Assembly (NCBI RefSeq): GCF_016654005.1
Contig: NZ_JAEPWN010000002.1
Span: 62,001 to 126,000 of the forward strand
From: Brevundimonas nasdae
GTDB taxonomy: Bacteria; Pseudomonadota; Alphaproteobacteria; Caulobacterales; Caulobacteraceae
Length of the DNA stretch: 64,000 bases
Reading direction: 5' to 3'
Shown piece by piece: positions 37,100 through 45,524 of the stretch (positions are counted from its first letter, which is position 1; each line of letters starts with the position of its first letter). Under the pieces are notes generated by a model, which saw only the letters and a program-made list of their open reading frames with translations, did not search any database and was not told the DNA's origin. Made by a program: the position numbers and the translations under genes.

Positions 37100-38326
37100 T
37101 CAGGCCGCGACGGGGCGGCGCGCCACGTTGCAGTGGGCGAACAGCTTGTCCATCGCCTGGACCAGATGATCCATCATGGCGTCGGTGTGGTTCGGCGAAG
37201 GGGTGAAGCGCAGGCGCTCGGTCCCCTTGGGCACGGTCGGATAGTTGATCGGCTGAACATAGACGCCGTATTCGTCCAGCAGCATGTCCGAGATCATCTT
37301 GCAGTGGACCGGATCGCCGACGTGCACCGGCACGATGTGGCTCTCGCTCTCCATCACCGGGATGCCGGCGGCGGCGAAACGCGCCTTCAGGGTGGCGGCC
37401 CGCTCCTGATGCTGCGTGCGCAGTTCAGGGTGGACCTTCAGGTGGCGCACCGAGGCCAGCGCACCCGCCGTCAAAGCAGGCGGAAGCGAGGTCGTGAAGA
37501 TGAAGCCCGAGGCCCAGCTGCGCACCGCGTCGATGATGACTGCATCACCGGCGATATAGCCGCCCATGACGCCGACGGCCTTGCCCAGGGTGCATTCGAT
37601 GATGTCGATCCGGTCCAGCACGCCGTCGCGTTCCGCCACGCCTGCGCCGGTTTCGCCGTACAGGCCGACCGCATGGACCTCGTCCAGATAGGTCATGGCG
37701 CCGTATTTTTCGGCCAGGGCGATCGTGCCCGCCAGATCGGCGATGTCGCCGTCCATCGAATAGACGCTCTCGAAGGCGATCAGCTTGGGCGCATCCGCAG
37801 GGGCTGCGGCCAGCAGGCTTTCCAGATGCTCCAGATCATTGTGCCTGAACACATGACGCGGTCCGCCGCCGTGGCGGATGCCCTCGATCATCGAGGCATG
37901 GTTCAGCGCATCGGAGAAGATGATCAGGCCGGGCAAGATCTTCTGCAGGGTCGACAGCGTCGCCTCGTTGCCGACATAGCCCGAGGTGAACAGCAGCGCC
38001 GCTTCCTTCTGGTGCCAGCTGGCCAGCTCGGATTCCAGATCAACGGCCGAGCGCGTGGTGCCCGAGATGTTGCGCGTGCCGCCAGCGCCCGCACCGACCG
38101 CATCGATCTCTTCGTGCATCGCGTCCAGAACGACGGGGTGCTGGCCCATGCCGAGGTAGTCGTTCGAGCACCAGATCACGACATCCTGTTCGGACCCGTC
38201 CACGCGGCGGCGCACGGCCTGTGGGAACTGTCCACGGACACGTTTCAGGTCGGCGAAGACGCGGTAGCGCCCCTCGCTGCGGACCTGCTCTACGGAGCTC
38301 TTAAAGGCGGCCTTATAGTCGAACAA
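37100..38326 (-). CDS. hemA: 5-aminolevulinate synthase
   Basis: PLP enzyme that condenses glycine and succinyl-CoA, the first and usually controlled step of haem synthesis in alphaproteobacteria. 408 residues with [48 protein letters not shown] and the PLP lysine in [17 protein letters not shown]. The start is TTG at 38326, matching the usual N-terminus ([13 protein letters not shown]), with only a weak ribosome site. The upstream region holds two inverted repeats that could be operators. Confidence 0.96.
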   Translation of the reverse strand: MFDYKAAFKSSVEQVRSEGRYRVFADLKRVRGQFPQAVRRRVDGSEQDVVIWCSNDYLGMGQHPVVLDAMHEEIDAVGAGAGGTRNISGTTRSAVDLESELASWHQKEAALLFTSGYVGNEATLSTLQKILPGLIIFSDALNHASMIEGIRHGGGPRHVFRHNDLEHLESLLAAAPADAPKLIAFESVYSMDGDIADLAGTIALAEKYGAMTYLDEVHAVGLYGETGAGVAERDGVLDRIDIIECTLGKAVGVMGGYIAGDAVIIDAVRSWASGFIFTTSLPPALTAGALASVRHLKVHPELRTQHQERAATLKARFAAAGIPVMESESHIVPVHVGDPVHCKMISDMLLDEYGVYVQPINYPTVPKGTERLRFTPSPNHTDAMMDHLVQAMDKLFAHCNVARRPVAA

Positions 38327-38385
38327 ACTACGCGTTCTTTCGCTTATGGCGACGTATTGGCGTTATTTGCTCCACCCCTGACGGC

Positions 38386-38410
38386 TTGTCCATGTCCCCG
38401 ACATGGACAA
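38386..38410. promoter_or_regulatory. 25-bp palindrome upstream of hemA
   Basis: Perfect 11-bp arms TTGTCCATGTC (38386-38396) and GACATGGACAA (38400-38410) around a CCC spacer, 60 bases upstream of the hemA start. There is no T-run to make it a terminator for hemA-directed or opposite transcription, so an operator is more likely. The binding protein is unknown. Confidence 0.6.
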
Positions 38411-38428
38411 AACGCCCAAACCCTTAAT

Positions 38429-38443
38429 TGATAACGGTTCTCA
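38429..38443. promoter_or_regulatory. Fur-like 7-1-7 inverted repeat upstream of hemA
   Basis: TGATAAC-G-GTTCTCA; the left arm and the reverse complement of the right arm (TGAGAAC) agree at six of seven positions. The layout matches the Fur 7-1-7 consensus (TGATAAT-N-ATTATCA). It lies about 100 bases upstream of hemA and 15 bases from the end of the methyltransferase-like gene. Confidence 0.5.
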
Positions 38444-38457
38444 CAACAGGGTCGTGA

Positions 38458-39258
38458 TCAGCCTGGCTTGCGGAAGCGATAGACGAACTGGTCGGTCTTG
38501 CCCCGGATGGCGGCGTCGAAGACGTTCAGGCTGTGGTCGTCGGCGGGATTGGCCACGACCTTGCTCTCGCCCTCGAAAACAAAGCCCGCCGCCTCGACTT
38601 CACGCCTCAGATAGTCGCCTTCGATCCGGTGCAAGGTGCCGACGACCGAAATCCCCGTCCCCGGCCCCGCCTGATGGTCGATGACGACATATCGCCCGCC
38701 CGGCTTCAGCGCTGCAAACACCGCCCCATTCATGCGGGCCACATCGGTGTTGAAGCTGGGGATATGGAAGTCGTGGTATTCCTGGCTCATGAAGATCAGG
38801 TCCAGCGGCTCGGCATAGGTCATCGAGTCCAGCAGACCGTTGACCCGCGTAATGTTCGGATAGGCTGCGGCCAGCGCGTCCGCCGTGGGGTTCTCACGCT
38901 CCGCCGTCCGGTTCGGGACGAAGGCGTAGATCCGCCCCGTCGGCCCCACCACGTCCGAGAACAGGCGGCTGAAATAGCCTGCGCCCGGGCGGATGTCGGC
39001 GATCTTGTCCCCCGGCGCGACCTGGGCGAAGGCCAGAATATCCGCCGGATGGCGCAGCGGGTCGCGGGCGACCTCTTCCGTCGGCCGCTTCGGATCGGCG
39101 ACCGCCTCGGCGTACAGGTCGGCGTAGGACGAAGGCTGGGCGGACGCCGTATTGGTCACGACCGTCTTCTGGCCGCCGCTGGACGACACGATGATGCAGC
39201 CGGACAAGCCCGCCGCCAGAGCCAGAACCGCCGCGCCCGCCGCCAACCGCTTGATCAT
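38458..39258 (-). CDS. Lipoprotein with class I SAM-methyltransferase fold
   Basis: 266 residues. Signal IKRLAAGAAVLALAAGLSGC has a clear lipobox (LSGC). The mature part aligns with a Rossmann methyltransferase: PAD ILAFAQVAPGDKIADIRPGAGYFSRLFSDVVG (motif I), RIYAFVPN, LDLIFMSQEYHDFH and ALKPGGRYVVIDHQAG. Motif I has IRPGAGY where active enzymes often have a DxGxGxG. A methyltransferase fold outside the cytoplasm is odd because SAM is cytoplasmic. ATG at 39258 is chosen for its GGAG spacing. Divergent from hemB. Confidence 0.82.
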   Translation of the reverse strand: MIKRLAAGAAVLALAAGLSGCIIVSSSGGQKTVVTNTASAQPSSYADLYAEAVADPKRPTEEVARDPLRHPADILAFAQVAPGDKIADIRPGAGYFSRLFSDVVGPTGRIYAFVPNRTAERENPTADALAAAYPNITRVNGLLDSMTYAEPLDLIFMSQEYHDFHIPSFNTDVARMNGAVFAALKPGGRYVVIDHQAGPGTGISVVGTLHRIEGDYLRREVEAAGFVFEGESKVVANPADDHSLNVFDAAIRGKTDQFVYRFRKPG

Positions 39259-39350
39259 CGCCATCTCCATGAGTTGCAGCGATAGGCCCGCATTTCCGTT
39301 CTCCGTGCAAGCGGCGTCTGCGTCGAACACGATCCGACACATGACGGGAT

Positions 39351-39379
39351 TTGCGCCGCGACGCCCACGGCGCTAGTCC
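39351..39379 (+). promoter_or_regulatory. Promoter of hemB
   Basis: TTGCGC (39351-39356), 16-base spacer, CTAGTC within GCTAGTCC (39372-39379), close to the Caulobacter -10 GCTANAWC. It ends 27 bases before the hemB ATG. Confidence 0.6.
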
Positions 39380-39406
39380 CGCGTCAGGTTTCCAAGGTTC
39401 CGGTCC

Positions 39407-40408
39407 ATGCTTCCCTATCAGCCCGCCCCCTTCCCGCTCGCCCGCCCGCGCCGCCTGCGCGCCAGTCCGTGGGTGCGCCGTCTGGTCGCCGAGACGACCC
39501 TGACGCCTGCGGATCTGATCTGGCCGCTGATCGTCCATGACGGCGCCGAGGACCGTCAGCCGGTCGCCTCCATGCCCGGCGTCTTCCGCCTGTCGCCCAG
39601 GGAGGCCGCCAAGGCCGCCGTCGAGGCGCGCGATCTGGGCATTCCGCTGATCGCCCTGTTCCCCAATGTCGATGGCGCGATCAAGGATGCGGTCGGCACG
39701 GGCGCGACCGACCCGGACGGCCTGATCCCTGACTGCATCAAGGCCATCAAGGACGCCGCCCCCGAGATCGGCGTCATGACCGACGTGGCGCTGGACTGCT
39801 ACACCGACCACGGCCACGACGGGGTGATGGAGGGCGACCGCATCGCCAACGACGCCTCGCTGGATCGTCTGGCCGAGCAGGCCTTCATCCACGCCCACGC
39901 CGGCGCCGATGTCGTCGCGCCTTCGGACATGATGGACGGCCGTATTCAGGCGGTGCGTGAGGCGCTGGAGGCCAACGGGTTCCAGGACACCATGATCCTG
40001 TCCTACGCCGCCAAGTTCGCCTCGGCCTTCTACGGCCCGTACCGCGACGCCGTCGGCTCGTCCAAGATGCTGACGGGCGACAAGAAGACCTATCAGATGG
40101 ATTACGCCAACTCGGACGAGGCGCTGAAGGAGGTGGCGATGGACCTTTCGGAAGGCGCCGACGCCGTCATGGTCAAGCCGGGAATGCCCTATCTGGACAT
40201 CGTGCGCCGCGTCTCCGAGACCTTCCGCGTGCCGACCTTCGCCTATCAGGTGTCCGGCGAGTACGCGATGATGCAGGCCTCCATCGCCAACGGCTGGCTG
40301 GACGAGGATCGCGCCATTCTGGAGACCCTGCACGGGTTCAAGCGCGCGGGCAGCGCGGGGGTCCTGACCTATTTCGCGCCCAAGGCGGCGCGGCTGCTGG
40401 GCGCATAG
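39407..40408 (+). CDS. hemB: Delta-aminolevulinic acid dehydratase (porphobilinogen synthase)
   Basis: Condenses two ALA molecules to porphobilinogen, the step after HemA. 333 residues with the catalytic lysines in LSYAAKFASAFYGPYRDAV and DAVMVKPGMPYLDIV. The metal-site segment reads TDVALDCYTDHGHDGVM, with Asp where zinc enzymes have Cys, so this is the Mg2+-type, zinc-independent class. Separated from hemA by the methyltransferase-like gene and read divergently. Confidence 0.96.
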   Translation: MLPYQPAPFPLARPRRLRASPWVRRLVAETTLTPADLIWPLIVHDGAEDRQPVASMPGVFRLSPREAAKAAVEARDLGIPLIALFPNVDGAIKDAVGTGATDPDGLIPDCIKAIKDAAPEIGVMTDVALDCYTDHGHDGVMEGDRIANDASLDRLAEQAFIHAHAGADVVAPSDMMDGRIQAVREALEANGFQDTMILSYAAKFASAFYGPYRDAVGSSKMLTGDKKTYQMDYANSDEALKEVAMDLSEGADAVMVKPGMPYLDIVRRVSETFRVPTFAYQVSGEYAMMQASIANGWLDEDRAILETLHGFKRAGSAGVLTYFAPKAARLLGA

Positions 40409-40444
40409 CTTGCTGGAGACGGCGGCGGGTCATAGGGTGACCTC

Positions 40445-41056
40445 ATGCTGAGACGCACCCTGATCGGTCTGACCGCCGCCCTGCTGTGGCCCGCGCTGGC
40501 CCTGGCGCAGGAGACCGCCCCTGCGCCCCTGCCCCGTGTCGTGCTGGAGACGACCGCAGGCCGCATCGTGATCGAGGTCAACGACCGCGCCGCGCCGATC
40601 ACCGGGGCCAACTTCCTGGCCTATGTGGATCAGCACCGCTTCGATGGAGCCAGCTTCTATCGCGCCATGAAGTCCGGGCCCGAAAACGGGCTGGTGCAGG
40701 GTGGTGCGAACAATGACCCGGCCCGCCTGCTGGCGCCCATCGCCCACGAGCCGACGACCGAGACGGGCCTCAGCCATGTGGACGGCGCCGTTTCGATGGC
40801 GCGTTACGACCCCGGCACGGCGACCGGCGACTTCTTCATCTCGGTCGGCGCCACGCCCTCCTACGACGCCGGGCGGCCCTTTTCGATCGACGCCTATGGC
40901 TTCGCCGTCTTCGGCAAGGTGGTCGAGGGCATGGACGTGGCCCGCGCCATGCTGAACGCCCCCACCTCTCCGACCGAGGGGGAAGGCTTCATGCGCGGCC
41001 AGATGCTGGAGCCGCGCATCACCATCGTCTCAGCCAAACGCGAAACCGCGCCCTAA
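40445..41056 (+). CDS. Periplasmic cyclophilin-type peptidylprolyl isomerase
   Basis: 203 residues with a signal peptide (LIGLTAALLWPALALAQ). The cyclophilin fold is visible: VVLETTAGRIVIEVNDRAAPITGANFLAYVDQHRFDGASFYRAM, VDGAVSMARYDPGTATGDFFISVGATPSYD and GFAVFGKVVEGMDVARAML. Probably aids folding of exported proteins. It starts 36 bases after hemB and may share its transcript. Convergent with the LtrA-like gene. Confidence 0.93.
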   Translation: MLRRTLIGLTAALLWPALALAQETAPAPLPRVVLETTAGRIVIEVNDRAAPITGANFLAYVDQHRFDGASFYRAMKSGPENGLVQGGANNDPARLLAPIAHEPTTETGLSHVDGAVSMARYDPGTATGDFFISVGATPSYDAGRPFSIDAYGFAVFGKVVEGMDVARAMLNAPTSPTEGEGFMRGQMLEPRITIVSAKRETAP

Positions 41057-41077
41057 ACGAACATTCTGTTCAAACCA

Positions 41078-42232
41078 TCAGACCTGTGGGGGCCGAAGGC
41101 TTTCCCAGACACCTATGGCCATCAGGACGATGGTTGTTGCGATGCTGAGGGTCAGGGGCGTCGTCCACGGGACCACCAGCCAGCCAGTCGCCAGCACCGC
41201 GCAGCCGACCAGCCGCGTCCAGTTGACGTGGCGCCAGATCGCCCAGCCCGCAACCGCCGTTCCCAGAAGGAACAGGATCGGCCCGCCCAGCAGCGTCAGG
41301 GCTGTGGCCATTGAGACATGACCGCTGGGATGCGCCAGCACCAGTTCATCGCTGACCGCCACGACGATGATCCCGGCGATGACCAGAATGGGCGAATAGG
41401 TATAGGCCCGTCGCGCCACACGTCCGGGATCAGAGGCGTGCATGATGGCTTCGGACGCAGATTCGTGCGCCTGGCTGAAGAACAGCCGCCACATGGCGAC
41501 GGTCGACAGAATGGCCGAGATGAAGGCGGCCCAGACCTTGGCCGACGACCAGTCCAGTTCCCCGAAAGTCGCGCCGGACACCAGCAGGGTCTCGCCCAGA
41601 CAGATGATGACGAACAGGCCGACGCGTTCGGCCATATGCCCGCCTTCGATGGTCCAGTCCTCGGTGCGGGAACGCCCCAGAACGGGCACGAAGAAATACA
41701 GGGCCGGAGACGCATATTCGACCGCCAGCGCCGCCAGCCAGAACCAGAGGCGCTGTTCGGGCGCGGCCAGACCGCCCGCGATCCACAGAACGGCCGATGC
41801 CGTCAGCCAGATCAGAATACGGACGGCGTTACGCCTCAGGCCCTCGTCCGCACGCATCGCCCAGACCATGAAGGCGGTGCGGCCCACCTGTATGCCGACG
41901 AAGGCGAGTGCGAACGAAAGCCCCGTCTCCTGGAAGGCGTGCGGCAGCGAGGCCGACATCACCAGCCCGATCCCCATCAGGACGAACAGCGCGGCCTGCA
42001 CCGGCACAGTCTCGGGATCGAGCCAGTTGGTCATCCATGAGGTGAAGATCCAGGCCCACCACACGGCGGCCAGCAGCATCGCCGCCTGAACGGCGCCGAG
42101 CGGCGTCAGATGCGCCAGCAGTCCGTGGCTGACCTGGGTGATGGCGAAGACGAAGACCAGGTCGAAGAACAGCTCGACAAAGCCCACACGGGCATGTTCG
42201 CCCTTCACCCGTTTTCGCAACAACGACGCCAT
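41078..42232 (-). CDS. Low-temperature-requirement A (LtrA) family membrane protein
   Basis: 384 residues with about eleven membrane segments and the LtrA opening ARVGFVELFFDLVFVFAITQVSHGLL, plus HMAERVGLFVIICLGETLLVSG. The family was named from a Listeria low-temperature locus; molecular function is unknown. It is the gene after lpd on the same strand, 83 bases downstream across a hairpin. Confidence 0.88.
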   Translation of the reverse strand: MASLLRKRVKGEHARVGFVELFFDLVFVFAITQVSHGLLAHLTPLGAVQAAMLLAAVWWAWIFTSWMTNWLDPETVPVQAALFVLMGIGLVMSASLPHAFQETGLSFALAFVGIQVGRTAFMVWAMRADEGLRRNAVRILIWLTASAVLWIAGGLAAPEQRLWFWLAALAVEYASPALYFFVPVLGRSRTEDWTIEGGHMAERVGLFVIICLGETLLVSGATFGELDWSSAKVWAAFISAILSTVAMWRLFFSQAHESASEAIMHASDPGRVARRAYTYSPILVIAGIIVVAVSDELVLAHPSGHVSMATALTLLGGPILFLLGTAVAGWAIWRHVNWTRLVGCAVLATGWLVVPWTTPLTLSIATTIVLMAIGVWESLRPPQV

Positions 42233-42278
42233 GCTCGCTCTCCCGCTTTGGAGAGCAAGGTTAGCGCGACATTCTGTC

Positions 42279-42308
42279 GCTGTCCCGCCGGATCAACGTC
42301 GGGACAGC
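42279..42308 (-). terminator. Hairpin after lpd
   Basis: GCTGTCCCG (42279-42287) pairs with CGGGACAGC (42300-42308) across a 12-base loop, just past the lpd stop. No T-run follows on the minus strand, so it may attenuate rather than terminate. Confidence 0.35.
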
Positions 42309-42315
42309 AGCAGGA

Positions 42316-43734
42316 TCAGAGGTGCAGCATGCGTCCGTAGGCGTCCAGCGCGGCTTCGTGCATGGCTTCCGACATGGTCGGGTGCGGATAGACGATGCCG
42401 TGGATGTCTTCTTCCGTCGCTTCCATGGTGATGGCGGTGACGTAGCCCTGGATCATCTCGGTGACTTCGTGGCCGATCATGTGGGCGCCGATCAGGGCGC
42501 CGGTCTTGGCGTCGAAGAGGACCTTGACGAAGCCGTCGACTTCGCCCGCCGCCACGGCCTTGCCGTTCACGCGGAACGGGAAGCGGCCGATCTTGACCTC
42601 GCGGTTCTCGGCGCGGGCGGCCTGTTCGGTCACGCCGACCGAGGCGACCTGCGGCTGGGCGTAGGTGCAGCCCGCGATGGGCGAATGGACGTTCGGCGTC
42701 TTGTAGCCGGCGATGTGTTCGGCGGCGTGAATGCCTTCGTGGGACGCCTTGTGCGCCAGCCAGGGCGCGCCGGCGCAGTCGCCGATGGCGTACAGGCCCT
42801 TCACATTGGTCTGGCAGTGGCTGTCGGTCTTGATGTGGCCGCGGTCCAGTTCGACGCCCAGCGCCTCCAGGCCGATGCCGTCGGTGTTGGCGGTGATGCC
42901 CACGGCCGAGATGCAGACTTCGGCCTCCAGGGTTTCGGCCTTGCCGCCGATCTCGACAGCCACGGACACGCCTTTGGCCGACTTGGTCACCTTGGTGACC
43001 TTGGCGCCGACCTTGAACTTGATGCCACGCTTCTCGAACGACTTCTGGGCGGCCTTGGAGACCTCTTCGTCCTCCACAGGCATGATGCGGTCCACCGCCT
43101 CGACGACCGTCACCTCGGCGCCCAAGGCGCGATAGAAGCTGGCGAACTCGATGCCGATGGCGCCCGAGCCGATGACGACGAAGGTCTTGGGCAGTTTCTT
43201 GGGCGCCAGAGCGTCGCGATAGGCCCAAATCTTGTCGCCATCGGCCTCCAGGCCGATCTGAGGCAGGGCGCGGGCGCGGGCGCCGACCGCCAGCATGACC
43301 GTCTTGGCTTCAATGGCGCGCGTTCCGCCTGCCTTGAGCGCGACGACGACCTTGGGCGCACCAGAAGCTCCATTTGGGCCTTTTTCGAGCGTGGCCGATC
43401 CCTCGATCACCTCGATCTTGTTCTTCTTCATCAGGAAGCCGATGCCCTTGTTCATCGTCGCCGCGACACCGCGCGAGCGTTGGATGATGGCGTCGAAGTC
43501 GAACGACGCGCCCGATGCCGACAGGCCGTATTCCTTCAGGTGCGACAGGCTTTCGAACTTCTCGCCGGACTTCAGCAGGGCCTTCGTCGGGATGCAGCCC
43601 CAGTTCAGGCAGATGCCGCCCAGATTCTCGCGCTCGACGATGGCGACCTTCTGGCCAAGCTGGCTGGCGCGGATGGCGGCGACGTAACCGCCGGGGCCCG
43701 AGCCGATGACGACGAGATCGAATTCAGCAGCCAT
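42316..43734 (-). CDS. lpd: Dihydrolipoyl dehydrogenase (E3)
   Basis: Flavoprotein that reoxidises the lipoyl groups of the pyruvate dehydrogenase complex. 472 residues with FAD motif LVVIGSGPGGYVAAIRASQLG, the redox disulphide in ENLGGICLNWGCIPTKALL, NAD motif VIGSGAIGIEFASFY, GLYAIGDCAGAPWLAHKASHEG and the C-terminal His-Glu pair in YPHPTMSEAMHEA. It is separated from pdhC only by the glutathione peroxidase gene, so it serves this complex. Confidence 0.97.
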   Translation of the reverse strand: MAAEFDLVVIGSGPGGYVAAIRASQLGQKVAIVERENLGGICLNWGCIPTKALLKSGEKFESLSHLKEYGLSASGASFDFDAIIQRSRGVAATMNKGIGFLMKKNKIEVIEGSATLEKGPNGASGAPKVVVALKAGGTRAIEAKTVMLAVGARARALPQIGLEADGDKIWAYRDALAPKKLPKTFVVIGSGAIGIEFASFYRALGAEVTVVEAVDRIMPVEDEEVSKAAQKSFEKRGIKFKVGAKVTKVTKSAKGVSVAVEIGGKAETLEAEVCISAVGITANTDGIGLEALGVELDRGHIKTDSHCQTNVKGLYAIGDCAGAPWLAHKASHEGIHAAEHIAGYKTPNVHSPIAGCTYAQPQVASVGVTEQAARAENREVKIGRFPFRVNGKAVAAGEVDGFVKVLFDAKTGALIGAHMIGHEVTEMIQGYVTAITMEATEEDIHGIVYPHPTMSEAMHEAALDAYGRMLHL

Positions 43735-43736
43735 GA

Positions 43737-44216
43737 TCAGATCAACTTCTCGATGTCGGCCTTGATGGCCGAGGGTTCAGTCTGAGGCGAATAGCGCGCG
43801 ACGACGCGGCCTTCGCGGTCGGTCAGGAACTTGGTGAAGTTCCACTTGATGGCCTGAGAGCCCAGGAAGCCACGCTTCTGTCGGGTCAGCCAGGCATAGA
43901 GGGGGTGACGGTGCGGTCCGTTGACCTCCACCTTGTCGAACAGGGGGAAGGTCACATCGAAGCTGGTCGCGCAGAAGGCGGCGATCTCCGCCGCCCTGCC
44001 CGGCTCCTGGTTGCCGAACTGGTTGCAGGGGAAGCCCAGCACCTCGAACGGCGCATCCGCAAAGTCCCGGTGCAGTTTCTCCAGACCATCATACTGGCCG
44101 GTGAAACCGCACTTGGACGCCGTATTGACGATCAGCAGCGCCTGACCGCGAAAGCGGTCCAGCGATACGTCCGTGCCGCCGATGGCGCGGGCGGAGAAGT
44201 CATAGACCGAGGTCAT
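43737..44216 (-). CDS. Glutathione peroxidase family protein (Cys type)
   Basis: Reduces hydroperoxides; 159 residues with the peroxidatic Cys in VNTASKCGFTGQYDGLEKLH (Cys in place of selenocysteine), FPCNQFGNQEPGRAAEIAAFC with the active-site Gln, and the Trp of IKWNFTKFLTDREG. Such Cys enzymes often use thioredoxin. It sits two bases upstream of lpd and 15 bases downstream of pdhC, inside the pyruvate dehydrogenase run. Confidence 0.95.
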   Translation of the reverse strand: MTSVYDFSARAIGGTDVSLDRFRGQALLIVNTASKCGFTGQYDGLEKLHRDFADAPFEVLGFPCNQFGNQEPGRAAEIAAFCATSFDVTFPLFDKVEVNGPHRHPLYAWLTRQKRGFLGSQAIKWNFTKFLTDREGRVVARYSPQTEPSAIKADIEKLI

Positions 44217-44231
44217 GACCTCACCCTCCCC

Positions 44232-45524
44232 TTAGGCCAGCATCGCGACGGGATCTTCGATCAGCGGCTTGAACGCCTGCAGGAATCGGGCGCCGGTCGC
44301 GCCGTCCACCACGCGGTGATCGCAGGTCAGGGTCACGGTCATGACGGTGGCCGCAACCACCTGGCCGTCCTTGACGACCGCGCGCTGTTCGCCTGCGCCC
44401 ACGCTCATGATGCAGCCCTGCGGCTCATTGATGATCGAGGTGAACTGCTTGATGCCGAACATGCCCAGATTGGACACCGAGAAGGTGCCGCCCTGGAACT
44501 CTTCAGGCTTCAGCTTGCGCTCGCGGGCGCGCTTGGCCAGGTCCTTGGACTCGGTCGCGATCTGCGCCAAGCCCTTGGTCTCGGCCTTCCTGATGATCGG
44601 GGTGATCAGGCCGCCGTCGATGGCCACGGCCATGGAGACGTCGGCGTTGTGGTGCATGGCGATGCCTTCGGGCGTGTAGGAAGCGTTCGCCTCCGGCACG
44701 GCCTTCAGGGCCAGAGCAGCCGCCTTGATGACGAAGTCGTTGACGGAGACCTTGATCCCCTGCGGCTCCAGCATCTTGTTGACCTTGGCGCGCACGGCCA
44801 TCAGCTGATCGATTTCGACATCGATGAACAGCGGGAAGTGCGGCACGTTCTGGATGCTGTCGACCATGCGGCGGGCCACAGCCTTGCGCATGCCGTCCAG
44901 CGGGATCAGGTCGTAGCTGCCGTCCGGGATGCCCATCTGCGCCAGCGACTGCGCCTTGCGCGGCTCGATGCCCGAAGTCGCAGCAGCAGCCGAGCCCGTC
45001 GACGCCGCAGCAGGCTGAGCAGCGCCCTTGCCAGCGGTTTGGGGGGCGCCCTCAACGTCACGCTTGACGATTCGGCCATGCGGGCCGGTGCCCTTGATCG
45101 ACTTCAATTCGACGCCGTTCTGAGCGGCGATGCGACGGGCCAAGGGCGAGGCGAAGATGCGTTCGCCGTTCTCGGACTTTGGCGCAGCAGGCGCGGCGGC
45201 TTTTGGCACCTCAGCCTTTGCCGGAGCGGCCTCAGCCTTGGGGGCGCCCTCCGTCTTGGCGGCTGGCTTGGGCGCGGCGGCCCCGCCCTCATCCTTGAGG
45301 CGCGCAATCGGCGTGTTGACCTTCACATTCTCCGTGCCTTCCGGCACCAGAATGTCCGTGACTTCGCCCTCGTCCACGGCCTCGACTTCCATCGTGGCCT
45401 TGTCGGTCTCGATTTCAGCGATCACGTCGCCGGCGGAGACGACGTCGCCCACCTTCACGTGCCACTTGGCCAGAACGCCCTCCTCCATCGTCGGAGACAG
45501 GGCAGGCATCAGGATGTCGGTCAT
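44232..45524 (-). CDS. pdhC: Pyruvate dehydrogenase E2, dihydrolipoyllysine acetyltransferase
   Basis: Core of the pyruvate dehydrogenase complex, 430 residues. One N-terminal lipoyl domain (lipoyl-Lys in [18 protein letters not shown]), an Ala/Pro/Lys linker, the E1/E3-binding domain ([36 protein letters not shown]) and the catalytic domain ending in [24 protein letters not shown] with the active-site HRxxDG. The ATG overlaps the pdhB stop (ATGA). Confidence 0.97.
   Translation of the reverse strand: MTDILMPALSPTMEEGVLAKWHVKVGDVVSAGDVIAEIETDKATMEVEAVDEGEVTDILVPEGTENVKVNTPIARLKDEGGAAAPKPAAKTEGAPKAEAAPAKAEVPKAAAPAAPKSENGERIFASPLARRIAAQNGVELKSIKGTGPHGRIVKRDVEGAPQTAGKGAAQPAAASTGSAAAATSGIEPRKAQSLAQMGIPDGSYDLIPLDGMRKAVARRMVDSIQNVPHFPLFIDVEIDQLMAVRAKVNKMLEPQGIKVSVNDFVIKAAALALKAVPEANASYTPEGIAMHHNADVSMAVAIDGGLITPIIRKAETKGLAQIATESKDLAKRARERKLKPEEFQGGTFSVSNLGMFGIKQFTSIINEPQGCIMSVGAGEQRAVVKDGQVVAATVMTVTLTCDHRVVDGATGARFLQAFKPLIEDPVAMLA
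45270..45524 (-). repeat. Lipoyl-domain coding repeat, copy in pdhC
   Basis: The first about 85 codons of pdhC are a close copy of the first about 85 codons of pdhB (46625-46879). Both start [15 protein letters not shown] and share [12 protein letters not shown]. This is the known lipoyl duplication between E1-beta and E2. Confidence 0.9.
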
